Source: Whalleya microplaca (Eukaryota > Ascomycota > Sordariomycetes > Xylariales > Xylariaceae). From it: DNA of 64,000 nucleotides. Every line of letters begins with the position of its first letter. Positions within the stretch are counted from its first letter, which is position 1. The stretch covers positions 243,949 through 307,948 of the forward strand of contig MU385769.1 of assembly GCA_022497155.1 (NCBI GenBank), in the 5' to 3' direction. This document shows, in pieces, positions 21,980 through 33,302 of this stretch. Made by a program: the position numbers and the translations under genes. The notes beneath the pieces are model-generated. The model did not search any database and was not told where the DNA came from. It saw only the letters and a program-made list of their open reading frames with translations.

Positions 21980-22700
21980 GGCTGTTCAATATGCTTTCAA
22001 GACAGAGCTGATGCTCGAAGTGACAGCGACTACGCCAATTAGCGAGCAGAGCCATCCGCTCTTATATTGCGAAGTAGTATGCCGTTGTGTGTAACATAAA
22101 GAGCACGCAGCACCAACATGAGTGGACATGCATGAGTGCAATGACACACTGTATTATATTATACCGGACATACTGTACATAAATGCTGAAGCTTTCGACC
22201 TAAGGTCCATTACCTTAGGTACGGATCCAGTTGCGGCGCTGCTGCGGCGCATGATATGTCGTTCTAACCTGCATGAGGGATGTGCCAAGGTTAGGTACAA
22301 AAGGCCATCTCCTATATGTGTTCCTAGGACACCTTAGCTGAACATCTAGAATGGTACCCCGAAGATCTACCCGAACTTATATTGTATATACAAGTACCTT
22401 GGTACCCGCTGACCCTGGTCGCCAAATTACATACCACAGCCCTACGCATCTCTAACAGAGCACTATTATTTTGCACATACATGCTTCCATTTTTCCAGAG
22501 CAAAATGGTAGAAATTGAAATGTCTTGTTATATAATCAAACAGAGAATCTAAAACTCTATCTAGAAAAGGGTCCGATTTTGAACTATAGTAGTTCAATCC
22601 AGTTGGCAGCCTGGCTGGCTGGGCATCATCTTGTGCGACCGCTATTAAGTATGTAAGACCATCTTCACCCTTTCTCCCTCCCTCCCCATCATTCCTCTTA
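21980..22700. other. intergenic, about 720 bp
   Basis: Between the thioesterase start and the SnoaL-like stop, both on the minus strand. It should contain the thioesterase promoter. There are GGTACC and CCTTAGGT-type short palindromic words at about 22,200-22,400, but no gene. Confidence 0.45.
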
Positions 22701-23420
22701 TTAATGTCCAAGGCCCGCGACTGGGGCCATGACATCAAAGTTGCCGTCCAGCCATGAAGCTGTCGTCACCTGTTTGCTGACTCTCCAGGGATTCTCCCCC
22801 TTCTCTTCCAACTCAGGCAGTCGGACAAGGTCAAGCTTATAACGTCCCTGTATCGGCGGAAGTCATTATCGCACGAACATGCTATCCACATAACCAACTG
22901 GTATCCAGGTTGAGGCTCACCCCGTTGTGCATAATGGGACCGCCCTTGGCCTCCTTTCGGTATAAGTGAGCGTTGACATTAGCCACGACGGTGCACTTAT
23001 CCGGCCTCGTGGCTCCTTTCACGGGTTGTGGAAGTTCGATCAAGAGGCCCCTATGAACCTTCATCAGCTTGTGAGGTGAGCTACTCGAGAATGGGGGCGT
23101 GGGCATACGTGACGACGTGCTGTGTTCCGTCGTAACTGCTCATCATAGGCTCGAGACTCTTAGCCCACTCGCTGTTGGTTGTCTCCACCGGTTGCCCGCC
23201 TAGGAGCGACGTGTAGTCGATGACAACCTGGGGGGCGTACACCTCCTTGATGAGACCTTCGAACGACCCAATGTCGTAATACAGCGTCTTTTGAACCGTT
23301 GTCAGCTATCCGTGCCAAAGATGTATCAAGACCGAGGCAGATACCTACATTCTTGGTTACAGTATCGTGGACGTTTGCCCTGTCTAGCAGGTACGTCTGG
23401 ATGTCGTATGGGGCAGTCAT
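22701..23420 (-). CDS. SnoaL-like (NTF2-fold) protein, polyketide-cyclase type
   Basis: Four short exons assembled by hand: 23,420-23,349, 23,287-23,109, 23,050-22,921 and 22,847-22,701. Phases agree and the product is 175 residues. Introns are 61, 58 and 73 bp. Joins give VTKN|TLYYDIGSFEGL, HVVT|GLLIELPQP and MHNG|GRYKLDLV, a continuous SnoaL_4-like sequence (family knowledge). The early YDIGSFEGLIKEVYAPQVVIDY block and the GGPIMHNGGRY turn are typical. Members include cyclases, dehydratases and isomerases that act on polyketides or aromatic acids, and some non-catalytic proteins. The gene is divergent from the NmrA-like gene with 678 bp between starts. No disruption is seen. The exact reaction is unknown. 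Confidence 0.82.
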
Positions 23421-24098
23421 TGTCAAGGGGACTCTGCAGTAAATATGTCCGCTTTACATCTACAAGATGAAAAAGGCCAATTGTATATGCTATTCCAATG
23501 TCTCTTAGACAGACTCAGCCATAGTACATTATATACCTATTTATCTACTGTAACAACTTTACGCCAAGCATGATGCCTAATGAACCCCATTACACTGGTG
23601 ATGCAACTCAGTCGACTATAGTACGATCAGTTCAACGACACGGGGAACCCACAACGTAAATTCGATAAACTCCGGTTCTCAGGTCCATGACATACCCCAA
23701 CCCACGACGTACGTATATGTAAGTTCAATAAACTCCGGGTCTAAAATCCATAACATGGGTAAGTACCCCTAACCCACGATGTACACTGGGTATATACGCC
23801 ATGCTCTATAACGCAAGGGGTGATCGGAGGCGGTGCAATTCAATTGTGCAATCACTCCCAACCCGGTTAGCCCCCCTCCCTTAGGCCTGTTAGATCACGT
23901 CGTCGAAGGATTGCCTAGAATTTGAATTAGTAATAGTAATAGAGCAATTCCATAGGACCTCCAGTCGGAGTCGGCTTCTATATAGAGCTATCTCTTGCCC
24001 TGCTGTGTGTTCATTCATGCTGCATAAGCTAAGCGAAGTCCCCTGCTCAACACTCATCACGAAAAAAGCTATCGTAATTATAACCTACCACAGTGATC
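23421..24098. promoter_or_regulatory. divergent promoter region with a duplicated segment
   Basis: A 678-bp region between the starts of the SnoaL-like (minus) and NmrA-like (plus) genes. It contains two imperfect direct copies of about 65-75 bp, near 23,654-23,719 and 23,720-23,794. They share ATAAACTCCGG, TCCATRACAT and AACCCACGAYGTAC. A near-palindrome TGCAATTCAATTGTGCA lies at about 23,836-23,852. CGG-containing words (TCGGAGGCGG at about 23,824, CTCCGG in each repeat) are the sort of sites Zn2Cys6 regulators bind. Regulation is inferred from position only. Confidence 0.45.
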
Positions 24099-25197
24099 AT
24101 GGCAAGCTCAACCCCAACCCAACCCGGCACCGTGCTCCTACTCGGTGGCACCGGCAAAGTAGCGAGCCGCATTGCGCCGCTCCTGCAAGCCGCCAACATC
24201 CCGTCGCAGATCGCGTCGCGGTCCGGCAGCGCGCCCGCGGGCTTCACGGGCGTCAAGTTCGACTGGAAGGACGAGTCGACGTGGGCGGGGGCGCTCTCCG
24301 CCTCGCCGCCCGTGAGCGCCGTGTTCATCGTGGCCCAGGGCGTCATGGACTCGGTGCCCACGATTCAAGCGTTCATAGACCTCGCGGTATCGCGCGGCGT
24401 GGCGCGCTTCGTGCTCCTGAGCGCCACCATCATCCCCGAGGACGGGCCCATGACGGGGCAGGTGCACCGGTATCTGCGGGAGCTGGGCGACCAGGGGAAG
24501 ATCTCCTGGGGGGTCTTGAGGCCTACGTGGTTCCAGGGTATGCGTATTTCCTTGGTGGTGTGGATGATGGCATGGCATGGCATGGTATGATAGCTAGCTG
24601 ACTAATGTGTGTGTACGAAAGAGAACTTCTCGGAACAGGAACAACACCTGCGGTCCCTGAAGGACGAAAACAAGATCTACTCCTCCACCGGCCCGGGCCG
24701 CATCCCCTGGGTCTCCGCTTCGGACATCGCGGGCGTCGGCTTCGCGGCGCTCACGGCGCCCGAGCCGCCTAACAGGGACTACCTGATCGTGGGGCCAGAC
24801 CTGCTCACGTACAACGAGGTGAGACTCCTCCTCCTTTTCGCCTAACCCACACTTCACTTCATTCCACATAAATACTACATCATGTCCCCCTCCCTCCCTA
24901 CCTACTCATTGACCGACTGACCCACTAACCCCCTCCTCTCCTCAACAGCTCGCAGAGACCTTCGCGTCCGTCCTCGGGCGCCCGATCACGTACCACGAGC
25001 TCACGGAGCCGGAGCTGTCGGCGCGCTTCCAGAGCTTCGGGGTGCCGGCGGAGTACGCGCCCGTGCTGGCCGCGGCGGACGGGTTCGTCAGGCAGGGGGG
25101 CGAGGAGCGGACGAATGGCGTCGTGGAGGAGGTGACGGGGCGGGCGCCGCGGCGGTTTAGGGATTTCGTCGAGGCGAACCGGGGTGTGTGGTCGTAG
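24099..25197 (+). CDS. NmrA-like NAD(P)-binding reductase, EasG/festuclavine-synthase-like
   Basis: Exons 24,099-24,537, 24,622-24,818 and 24,949-25,197 give 294 residues with matching phases. The glycine-rich LLLGGTGKVASR lies near residues 12-23. The segment ISWGVLRPTWFQENFSEQ and the later GRIPWVSASDIAGVGFAAL are characteristic of NmrA-like atypical SDRs. That includes the fungal group containing the ergot-alkaloid enzymes EasG and FgaFS (family knowledge). The YxxxK pair of classical SDRs is absent, as expected. No other ergot-pathway gene is present, so the substrate is not an ergot intermediate on this evidence. It is GC-rich and intact. The start is the ATG at 24,099. It faces away from the SnoaL-like gene and is probably co-regulated with it. 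Confidence 0.85.
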
Positions 25198-25697
25198 GTA
25201 GGTAGGTAAATGGGAGAAGGGTGGGGGAGAGGGGACCGGTTAGGTAGTTGAAAGGGGGCTGCGATGGATGTGGGATGATTGAAAGTGTCGTTGTGTCTAG
25301 TTCTATGGTACCTACGTTCCATAGATTTAGCCAGTAAGGCCAGATGGACAGTGAAAAAAATGAGAAAAAATGAGAATAAGAAAAACACAAGCTAGATATC
25401 CGATGAGTCGGGTTCTTACAAGGTGATACACAAGGAAGGAAACATCATAGGAGGCGGCGGTATTATATATCTCGAAGTTCGAGCACAATGATGAATGGCG
25501 GCCTGCCATATCACGAGACGTGAATGCATTGAAGTTTTGATCTATGCTCGGTGATCGAAGCTGAGCAGACTTAGCTGCGTATGTAATTTAGCATTCGTAA
25601 TATCTTTGTATATGTATGAACTTGCATCTCGCGATGCTATGTGGCAACATCAGGGACCTGGCATCTTTCCTGTCCTATCATGTATGTCCGCCTTCCC

Positions 25698-25739
<42 letters not shown>

Positions 25740-26362
25740 CAAGAGGGAAGCATAGCCCGAAACGAAAATCACAATAAACGCAAAGCACGACGGGATTCAT
25801 CCATTTACATGAGTCATGTTTCGTATCTTCATTGGCTCGTTCAGCTTTTTTTGCTCATTTACTATACATATACACAGAACATCGCGCGGACTGCCTGTGG
25901 AACCTAGGCCCAAGCCGAGGCCGACATGTGTTTCCCTCCCTCCCCCCCAGCCAACAGTACAAAGTCGCGAAAGGATATCATTTTTCTCTTTTCTGCTCCC
26001 CCCCTTTTTTGTAAAGCCAACGCAAATTCAATCAGAACCACCCGAAAGATTTCTCTCAAAAAAAAAAAACGACTAGTACCTCTCACTCCGGAACTGAATG
26101 CAACGAATGCAGCGCAACGTAGTATGCTATAGAACGAATCCGAAACCTTGACCAGCTTCAGGCAGCTGGAAAGCAATATGCAAAGCGGGCATTTGCCAAC
26201 GTGAATATTTTTGCGACAAAGGGAAGACTGGGGCATGAAGTGGCAGTATGTTGAATGTGGGGGAAAGAAAAGGGGCAAAGAGTGTCCTAGGCCCGTCCCT
26301 CGCTCGCGGTTCACCTCAAACGCGAACTCGGCATATCTCGACAGGTAAAATCGAAGATCCCA
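25198..26362. other. convergent intergenic region with microsatellite
   Basis: About 1.2 kb between the stops of the NmrA-like gene (plus) and the large disordered protein (minus). It begins with a short GGTA repeat. It includes the dinucleotide run listed separately and several homopolymer tracts near 26,000-26,070. No gene is supported. Confidence 0.5.
25700..25737. repeat. (AC)n microsatellite
   Basis: A perfect AC dinucleotide run of about 18 units. It is a useful length-polymorphic marker; no function is implied. Confidence 0.95.
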
Positions 26363-29300
26363 TCATTTCCCATGCAGCTTTTCCTTCAAGAAAACCACTG
26401 CTGCATAGCCAGAGCAACATTGCGTAGTCATGCCGTGACCGCACCATGGGCACTTGACCATCGTAGTGATCGCGGCGGAAACACCGAGAAGCTTGTCCTC
26501 GACAACCGAGTCCGGCTTGGCCATGCATTCGTATACTCTTGACGGCATATCGTGGAAGAATTTGCAGCTACAACACTCAACGAGCATTTTCGCCAGTGGT
26601 TCCGCCCGACCCTCCGCTCCTACGGCGCTTCTTATGCTGCTGGACGAGGTTTTCGGCGTGTACTGTGGTCGTAAAGCTCTCGAGGAAGAGGTAGGAGGAA
26701 TCGGCGCAGCCTTTCTTGCTTCTTGGAGATAAGCGGCACCGGTAGTAATTAAAGCAGATGGTTCTTCACTGTTCGAACTGCCGTTGCGGGGCACTTTCAT
26801 TGCAGACTTCCGATGAGGTTCCTCGGTCAATTCGGCAGGTGGCGTAGTAGGTAAACTAACTGACGAAGCACCGTTCTTCATCTTGTTTATCAACGGATGA
26901 TAATGCTTGGTAGTGGGTACGAAGTTTGTCGAATGCAGCTCGAGAGCAGATTGAGCTCTAGGTGGTATGGGCTGTCGATACGGGCTCTTGTCAACTGATT
27001 GTCCTATCTCGATATCGTCCTTAACGTCGTCTGCAAATGTGACCGAGGTAGGTGATGACACCAGTGGCGGGCCCGAGGCTAGATTATCGAATCTGTTCAG
27101 TGTAACAGTCGACCGGCTTTGAAGATCGTTCGACCCTGCCATCCTATTCCGAATCTCGTCATCTCTACCAATAGATCGGGAGCTGGATTTTGCGGGCGGC
27201 TCCACTGATGGCGCCTTGTAAGATTTGTGAGGTATCCTCTCATCGTTATTCCCATTTGTAATTATCGCAGTGTTCTTTACGGTGTCAACTTGAGGTGCTG
27301 TAAAGCCTTTGCGTGATTGTGGGCGCGAACTGTCTGGTGTTGTCGCTGAGGATGGAGATGGGGGCGCATCGTCGTACGTAGAGGACGATGACCTCTCCGA
27401 GGTAGTCCGGCTTGGCTCGGTCTGCGATTGGGATGTGGAGGTGCTGGAAGTTTCGACTCCTGCAAGGATCTTTGCTGCTTTGGGTGATATGCCGAGACGC
27501 TCGAAAATCGGCACATCGCTGTCGGAATGGTGCGAGGACATTGAAGGCGAGTCTTTTGATTGTTTGTCTTTCGAGGTCCTGGTAGTTACACTTACGTTTG
27601 AGGTAGGGGCTTGATCCAGTTTACTAGATGAAATGACCGTCTCCTTGGGGTGCTGTTTCGCAGAGAAGCGTCCTAACATATCCTCTTCACTTTCTTCCGG
27701 TTCTTCCTCTATCCGTGGAGACGGAAATCTGCCATCTACGGGTGCTCGAAGCTCAAGGGACGGGGGAGCATATGATTCGCTAATAAAAGAGAAATAATCG
27801 GCTGATCTCTCTGCTCGCGGTGGTGGCTCAATGGGCGCATATTGTTTTACCTCTGCTGGCTCTGCAATGGATGATTTCGCACATTCGTTAACCCCATCTG
27901 ACGTAACAGCTCTTCCAATCTTGTTCGGGCTGTTTGGCAAAGTTTGTGGGACATTCCTTGCATTCCTCTCAGGGGGGCTACGATCCTGGCTTCGAGAGGC
28001 CGGTCGAATAGTCGATGCATGGGTGTCGATAGATACTTGATCATCTTCCTGATGTCTACCGGAATTTGCGTCGACGTAATCCAATTGGTTGTCATAAGCC
28101 AATGCATTATCCTCTTGGCTTAAAGCTTCTGCCCTCGACATGTTGTTGGGGTCCACCCAGACTTCTCCCTGCGGCTGTCGGTGGGCATGCACCTGGCGGG
28201 TACCGTTTCGCTTACGCTCGAAGGCGCGTTCTTCCTGAACAATCTTTGTCATAGTATCATTGACCTTTCTAACATCTTCAAGTGGCTGCCTCGGGGCCCG
28301 GGATGGACGTTCAGCCCGGTATTGTTTATCCTTTTCAATGGCTAGTTGCCGAGCTGGAGCCCGCGGCGGCGGTACTCGAATGTGACGATCCCGAGATGAC
28401 GTAGGTTCTGGAGAGTCAAACTTGCTCATATCTCCCGGTTCTGCTATACGGACATGGATTTGAGGGGCACGGGTAGCGTCGCCTGGAGTAGGTTGGGTCG
28501 TAGCTCGCTTGGGCTTTGGCGGAAACGTGAATTGAGGCAGGTTCTCAGTAGGAGGCTCAGCTGAAGACATCAGCTTACTCCTAGCATGTTCCACTTGTTG
28601 CTCCGAATGCCGTCCAGAAGGTCGGTCTATCAGCTGGTTAGATCCAGTGTCAGGCTCGCGGGAGCTATGAGGGCGGGTATCATTGGCATTATCAGGGGTT
28701 TTATAGTATAGATAAGATGGTCCTCTCAACTTGCTCAAGGTCGACGAGAGCAAGGACTGTGAACGCCCATGGCTGGAGCCGGACGAATGTGGAGCTACTG
28801 GTGGAAGCTGGTCCAAGGAAGAAATAGAGCGGGTCGAATTCGAGACGAACGACCTGATCGATGGCGGCTTTCGGGGGGTTGAGAAGCTGGAATCTCCTCC
28901 GTGCGGCTTCTGCATAGAATCGTCGATGCTTGTTCGGGAGGTGATGATCTTTTGCACAGCAGAAACGTTCCCATGCTGTAGTCTGAAGCCGGACAAAAAC
29001 TTCCTATTCTTCGGCTTACCATTGACGTCCTGATTCGAGAACTTGTGACTGTTTTTCTGAGTGGCCATAGTATCCGGCGGCGTTGACTTGAAAGGGGCTG
29101 TAGTCGCCTTGTCGGGTCTAGGGTAAAGGTCGAGCTCGGGAGCTGATCGCGCGCGGTCCGTTACCCCCAGTTGCTGGATGCCCTGCGCTGGCTGTAGGGG
29201 CGCCTTGCTCAACCTATTTCCCTTCTTCTTCAGAGTACTGGCGGGCTTTTCCTCGCCTTTCTTGTCGTGCTCGGCTTCTTGCTTCTTGGGCTTCTTCTTT

Positions 29301-29885
29301 TTCTTCCGACCGTATTGCTCCCAACTAGGTGATTGGCATATAGAAGATTGGTCGGACAAATAGATATCATCCTCCACCTCGTCGGGATCTGAAAAGGTCA
29401 CCGTCTTCGTGGCCTCTTCCTTCTTGGGCTTGGGTTCCTCGACAGGTCCATCCGTCCTCGCGGCTGGAGTCTCGGGTGACGAGGGTGGGATAGATATTGA
29501 AAGCGAAGGCAGGGCAGAGCTTCGCCGTACAGCTTTCATTATCTGGGTTTGGTGCGAAAGCGGAGGGTGGCCGCTCGCACGCCTAGCCTTAAATGGGGTA
29601 TCTGACGGGGCGGAGGGTGAACTTGTACTTGGCGATGTGCCTGTGGTTGCCACGGAAGAATGGCCATGAATGCGTTGCATCTATAAGGTGTGAGTAGACG
29701 CCGTATTAATGGTAGATCGGCAAGTGGGAGGGGGATGGCAAAAAAGATAGAAAACAAAAAAGCCCATATGGAGGGTTGCATGCCGAAGATTGACATACCT
29801 TGTACCTCTTCTCCAGTTCCAGCATCCGTAAGAAGCTATCAGACCTCGATGGCCCGTCAGGGTTCGATTTCTGTACTTTAGTCAT
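26363..29885 (-). CDS. large disordered fungal protein with Cys-rich C-terminus
   Basis: Exon 1 (29,885-29,799) encodes 29 residues ending LELEKRYK. It is joined across a 118-bp intron (GTATGT to TTATAG) to a long exon, 29,680-26,363, giving about 1,134 residues. Most of the protein is low-complexity, rich in Ser, Pro and Thr, with basic clusters such as KKKKKPKK near residue 155 and many SP/TP sites. That suggests extensive disorder and phosphorylation. The last 75 residues hold ECCSCKFFHDMP, CPWCGHG and QCCSGYAAVV, a probable zinc-binding or lipid-anchored module conserved in filamentous fungi. I know no function for it. The upstream exon is supported by phase and by a coiled-coil-like LRMLELEKRYK. 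Upstream is a long gene-free stretch. Confidence 0.85.
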
Positions 29886-32800
29886 ATTGGGGATTACGCG
29901 TCAAACGGTAGCAAGGTGATTTCAGTAATTGTCTCGGGGCTGGTGAATTAGTTTGTGGGAGTCCACCCGGGGTGATGGAGGCACAAGGCACGAAGGGACA
30001 GAGGCCCGGGTCGCCGCGATCAAGAAGCACTTGGTCAAGGAGGACGAGTTCACTGGGTATGCTATTTCAGGCCTGGAAACGTGCTGCAGCGGCAGGAGAT
30101 CGGGGGCAACAGGCTGTCGGGGTGGACGTAAAAAAAGAAATGAATATATCCTGCTTGTCTTGGCTCCCAGATGCGCATATCAAAATAGCCGAGCTCGACA
30201 GAATGGTGGCGGGCCCAGATGCACTAGATCGGAATTATCGTCTCCCCCTTTGCCCAGGGAGTGAGAAATCTGGAAGTAAAGCTGTTGAAGAGAAGCAGCA
30301 GAAGGCGAGGTCGGTAGGTAGGAAGAGTCCAGAATCTCACGGGTGCATTAAGTGTCGATGATGCGATGATGGGTCTAGTAACGAACGACAATAAAAGATG
30401 AGAAGACGAATGGAGACTGGGACGAATATGCTTGGTACATGTATATGCAGACGTTATGATCCAAGTCAATCAGATTACGGTGAAATAGAATACAGGTCAT
30501 TCATTAGGTATCAAACAAACATCGAATGGGCAGAGAAAAAAGCCTGAAGCAGCTTTCATGAACGAATGACAGACAAGACTGGGTCAAGTCGAAGGATCAA
30601 TTGGGATGATTAATTGAAAAGGGAATAAAAAAAAACGCAGTAGCAAATTAATGAATAAAAAGAAGAGTTTGCTTTTTTCCTTACATTCAGCTCGTGTTCG
30701 CATATTGTGTGTACTCATGTAGGTATTGATGGATGTACTGCATGTATGGAAGTACTTACCTCTGTATGTATGTATCAAGTAGACGTTGCCATCCGAAGAC
30801 AAGTGAAGGGGGAAAAAGGAAAACAGGGTCTATTGAATGCACGATGATATCGACACGAGATGAGGAACAAAAAGAGCCTGTCAGAGTTGGACAAGCTAAC
30901 TAATAACTTGACACTTCCCCCACAAACTGCTAACTTGTTGCTTCGTTAGGCACGAGAGAAAACATAGACAGGGATTGTACCTGTTCTATGGTGAAGGTAC
31001 GGATATACATACATCAAATACACCCACGCAGCTGCCAGGTGCTGTGTATACTTACATAAGGCTCAGTCAGGTACATTCTATTGTGAGAGAGCAATAGGTA
31101 CTAATATTAGTACTAGTATTAGTAGTAAGGCGGATTATCGAATTCTGAGCTGGTTACTTATAGCACTGCATATAATGGGCTATTGCATCGCGATTTCCTG
31201 GAACACTGCCATAATCAGGTACGGACACTTGCATATTCCTGACCCCTAACTATTCGGTGGATAACTCAGCTTGAAGGACAGGCTGAGCTAGGGCTATTGC
31301 TGGTTTTCTATATGTACCTGTCTCTTATATGTTTATACTTGTTTTTAAAAGTTATGTTAATACTGTCGCTCATATAGGAAGTGAATTATATGCTCTACAT
31401 ACTTTGTATACTTTTAATGAGCATTGATGAACAGACAATAAGCAAAAGTATATGGCTTCAATGTCGTGATTGATACTATTGTTATTGGGGCTTGGCTGAT
31501 AAATACATATTATTTGCGTGTAACAGCTGTAATAGGTTTAACAAGGCGAAGCTGTAGGTTCTGTCTGGCATCTGCACTGAAGCATTAGTGCTGCTATTGA
31601 TAGCTACAATGCATGTAGCTGAATGTCACTGCTGTAGCCTTAGTGAATATAGCGCTAAACAGCACTAAGAAGATTTTATCTTCCAGCGCCATTTCAGCGG
31701 ACCCACCAGCTTCAACCCGCAACTTATACTACAATTGATGAGTGAAACCATATACATATCAATTCGGAGGAAACATCTTGTGTCCCTGACTTAGACAACA
31801 TCCATGGATGCGTTATATAATACATGTACCACGTAAACGCACATGAAGTCATCTAAGACACTCTGAAAGTTCTCATTTACTTTTATCCCATCTTGCTTCT
31901 CCCTTTCACTCTATTAAAAATGGTTGTGAATGAACTTGCAAAAGAAGCCTTCTATTACACACCACCTTAAGCTATGATCGTCAGAGCTAACCATGGGCAA
32001 ATGTCAAACCTCCAGGTTTCTCCGCCCATGCCGGAACACCAGAGCTACCTAAAACCCTCCAGTCAGATTCGACCCATGTATTCAATCCATCCCATCGGAG
32101 AATATTGCATCGTCATCTTTAACCGGAATAGCCACTTGTATCCCTGTACCCTGTGCCAACTCTTCTGAACTTTCCAGCCGCCCTCCAACTCCACATTTCG
32201 CTACGGCTGTCAATTTTGCCCTACATGTGCATGCATGCGAATGCAACTACACAGTAGACTGTAGGAGGGAGGCGTGACAGCAGACCCGGATCACCGAATC
32301 TGACAACATGAACATGCCATGCGTGAACCGTTAGTACATAGGACGGCTTTAAACTAGGACGCGCAAACCTTCCAGAGTTGGTTACTACTCTGACCCAGGA
32401 AGACGAAGCGGCTTAAACCGCTTTCAAACCAACAAGTACGGGATCAACTTAAAAGTTCCCTAATTTCACTGCTAGAGATCCAGGAACCCGAAATTGATGT
32501 TCTAGATATGCTCTGGATAAGTTGATACACTCTAGGTTCTTCATACAGGGTTCTCCTATTCAGTCCATTGCGTGATGTCGACCGGGTCAAGGCCTAGAAG
32601 ACAGTCTGACGAATACATTCGAGATCGATCTTGACATCCGGACTTCAACTCAACTCCGTGGAATGGCCGCCTAGGTTATTTGATATCGCGGGCAGGAAAT
32701 CACGCCTTACCGGCTTCCGATGTCTAATAAACAGGTACATCGGACGATGGGAAACTCTCGGCGAAATGTGCGATGTCATATGTATGCGCGCCGTAGGTTA

Positions 32801-33302
32801 GGCTGCGTCTGAAGAGCCTTCAAACGTCCCTTGCGTGCTACTGAGAGAGCCTCAGCTCGTATTTCCATTCCTAATGTCTTAGCCGCCTAGTCCACAGAGG
32901 GCATGCATCCCTGTCTACGAGCTGTCATTTGACCGCTATTTCTGCACGCACGTGTCTGGTTCGCAGAGCGAACCTCTTTTGACCTGGACTGCCTGGCCGC
33001 CTAAGAAACAGTGCATTTGTGTCGCACAACCTATGCACATGTAGGTCCTGTTCATCTGAACTGCTCTGTATTCTAGCAGTAACCTGCTTCTGTCGGGGCC
33101 TGACTAGTACCATACATATTTGTAAGCTTACTACCTATGTATGTGCAACCATCATGCGTATTTGCTCATCTAAGGGGGTATCTCTAAGTATCTGGTAGGT
33201 ATCTTACATCTTATAATCCATCTAAACGCCATAAAGCAGCAAACCAACATAATAGCACATCGAGAAGCAGTTACCTTTCTTGATGACAGGCACTTACTCA
33301 GC
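29886..33302. other. long intergenic region, 3.4 kb
   Basis: Lies upstream of the large disordered protein and downstream of the PAF-acetylhydrolase-like gene. The first 600 bp are GC-rich and purine-rich and probably hold the 5' leader. A TAATATTAGTACTAGTATTAGTAGTAA low-complexity patch lies at about 31,100-31,127. I found no tRNA, rRNA or coding gene. Confidence 0.5.

Noticed and set aside
24099..25197. Ergot alkaloid cluster, suggested by the EasG-like protein
   Set aside because: No prenyltransferase, catalase, FAD oxidase or other pathway gene is present; the NmrA-like family is much wider than ergot pathways.
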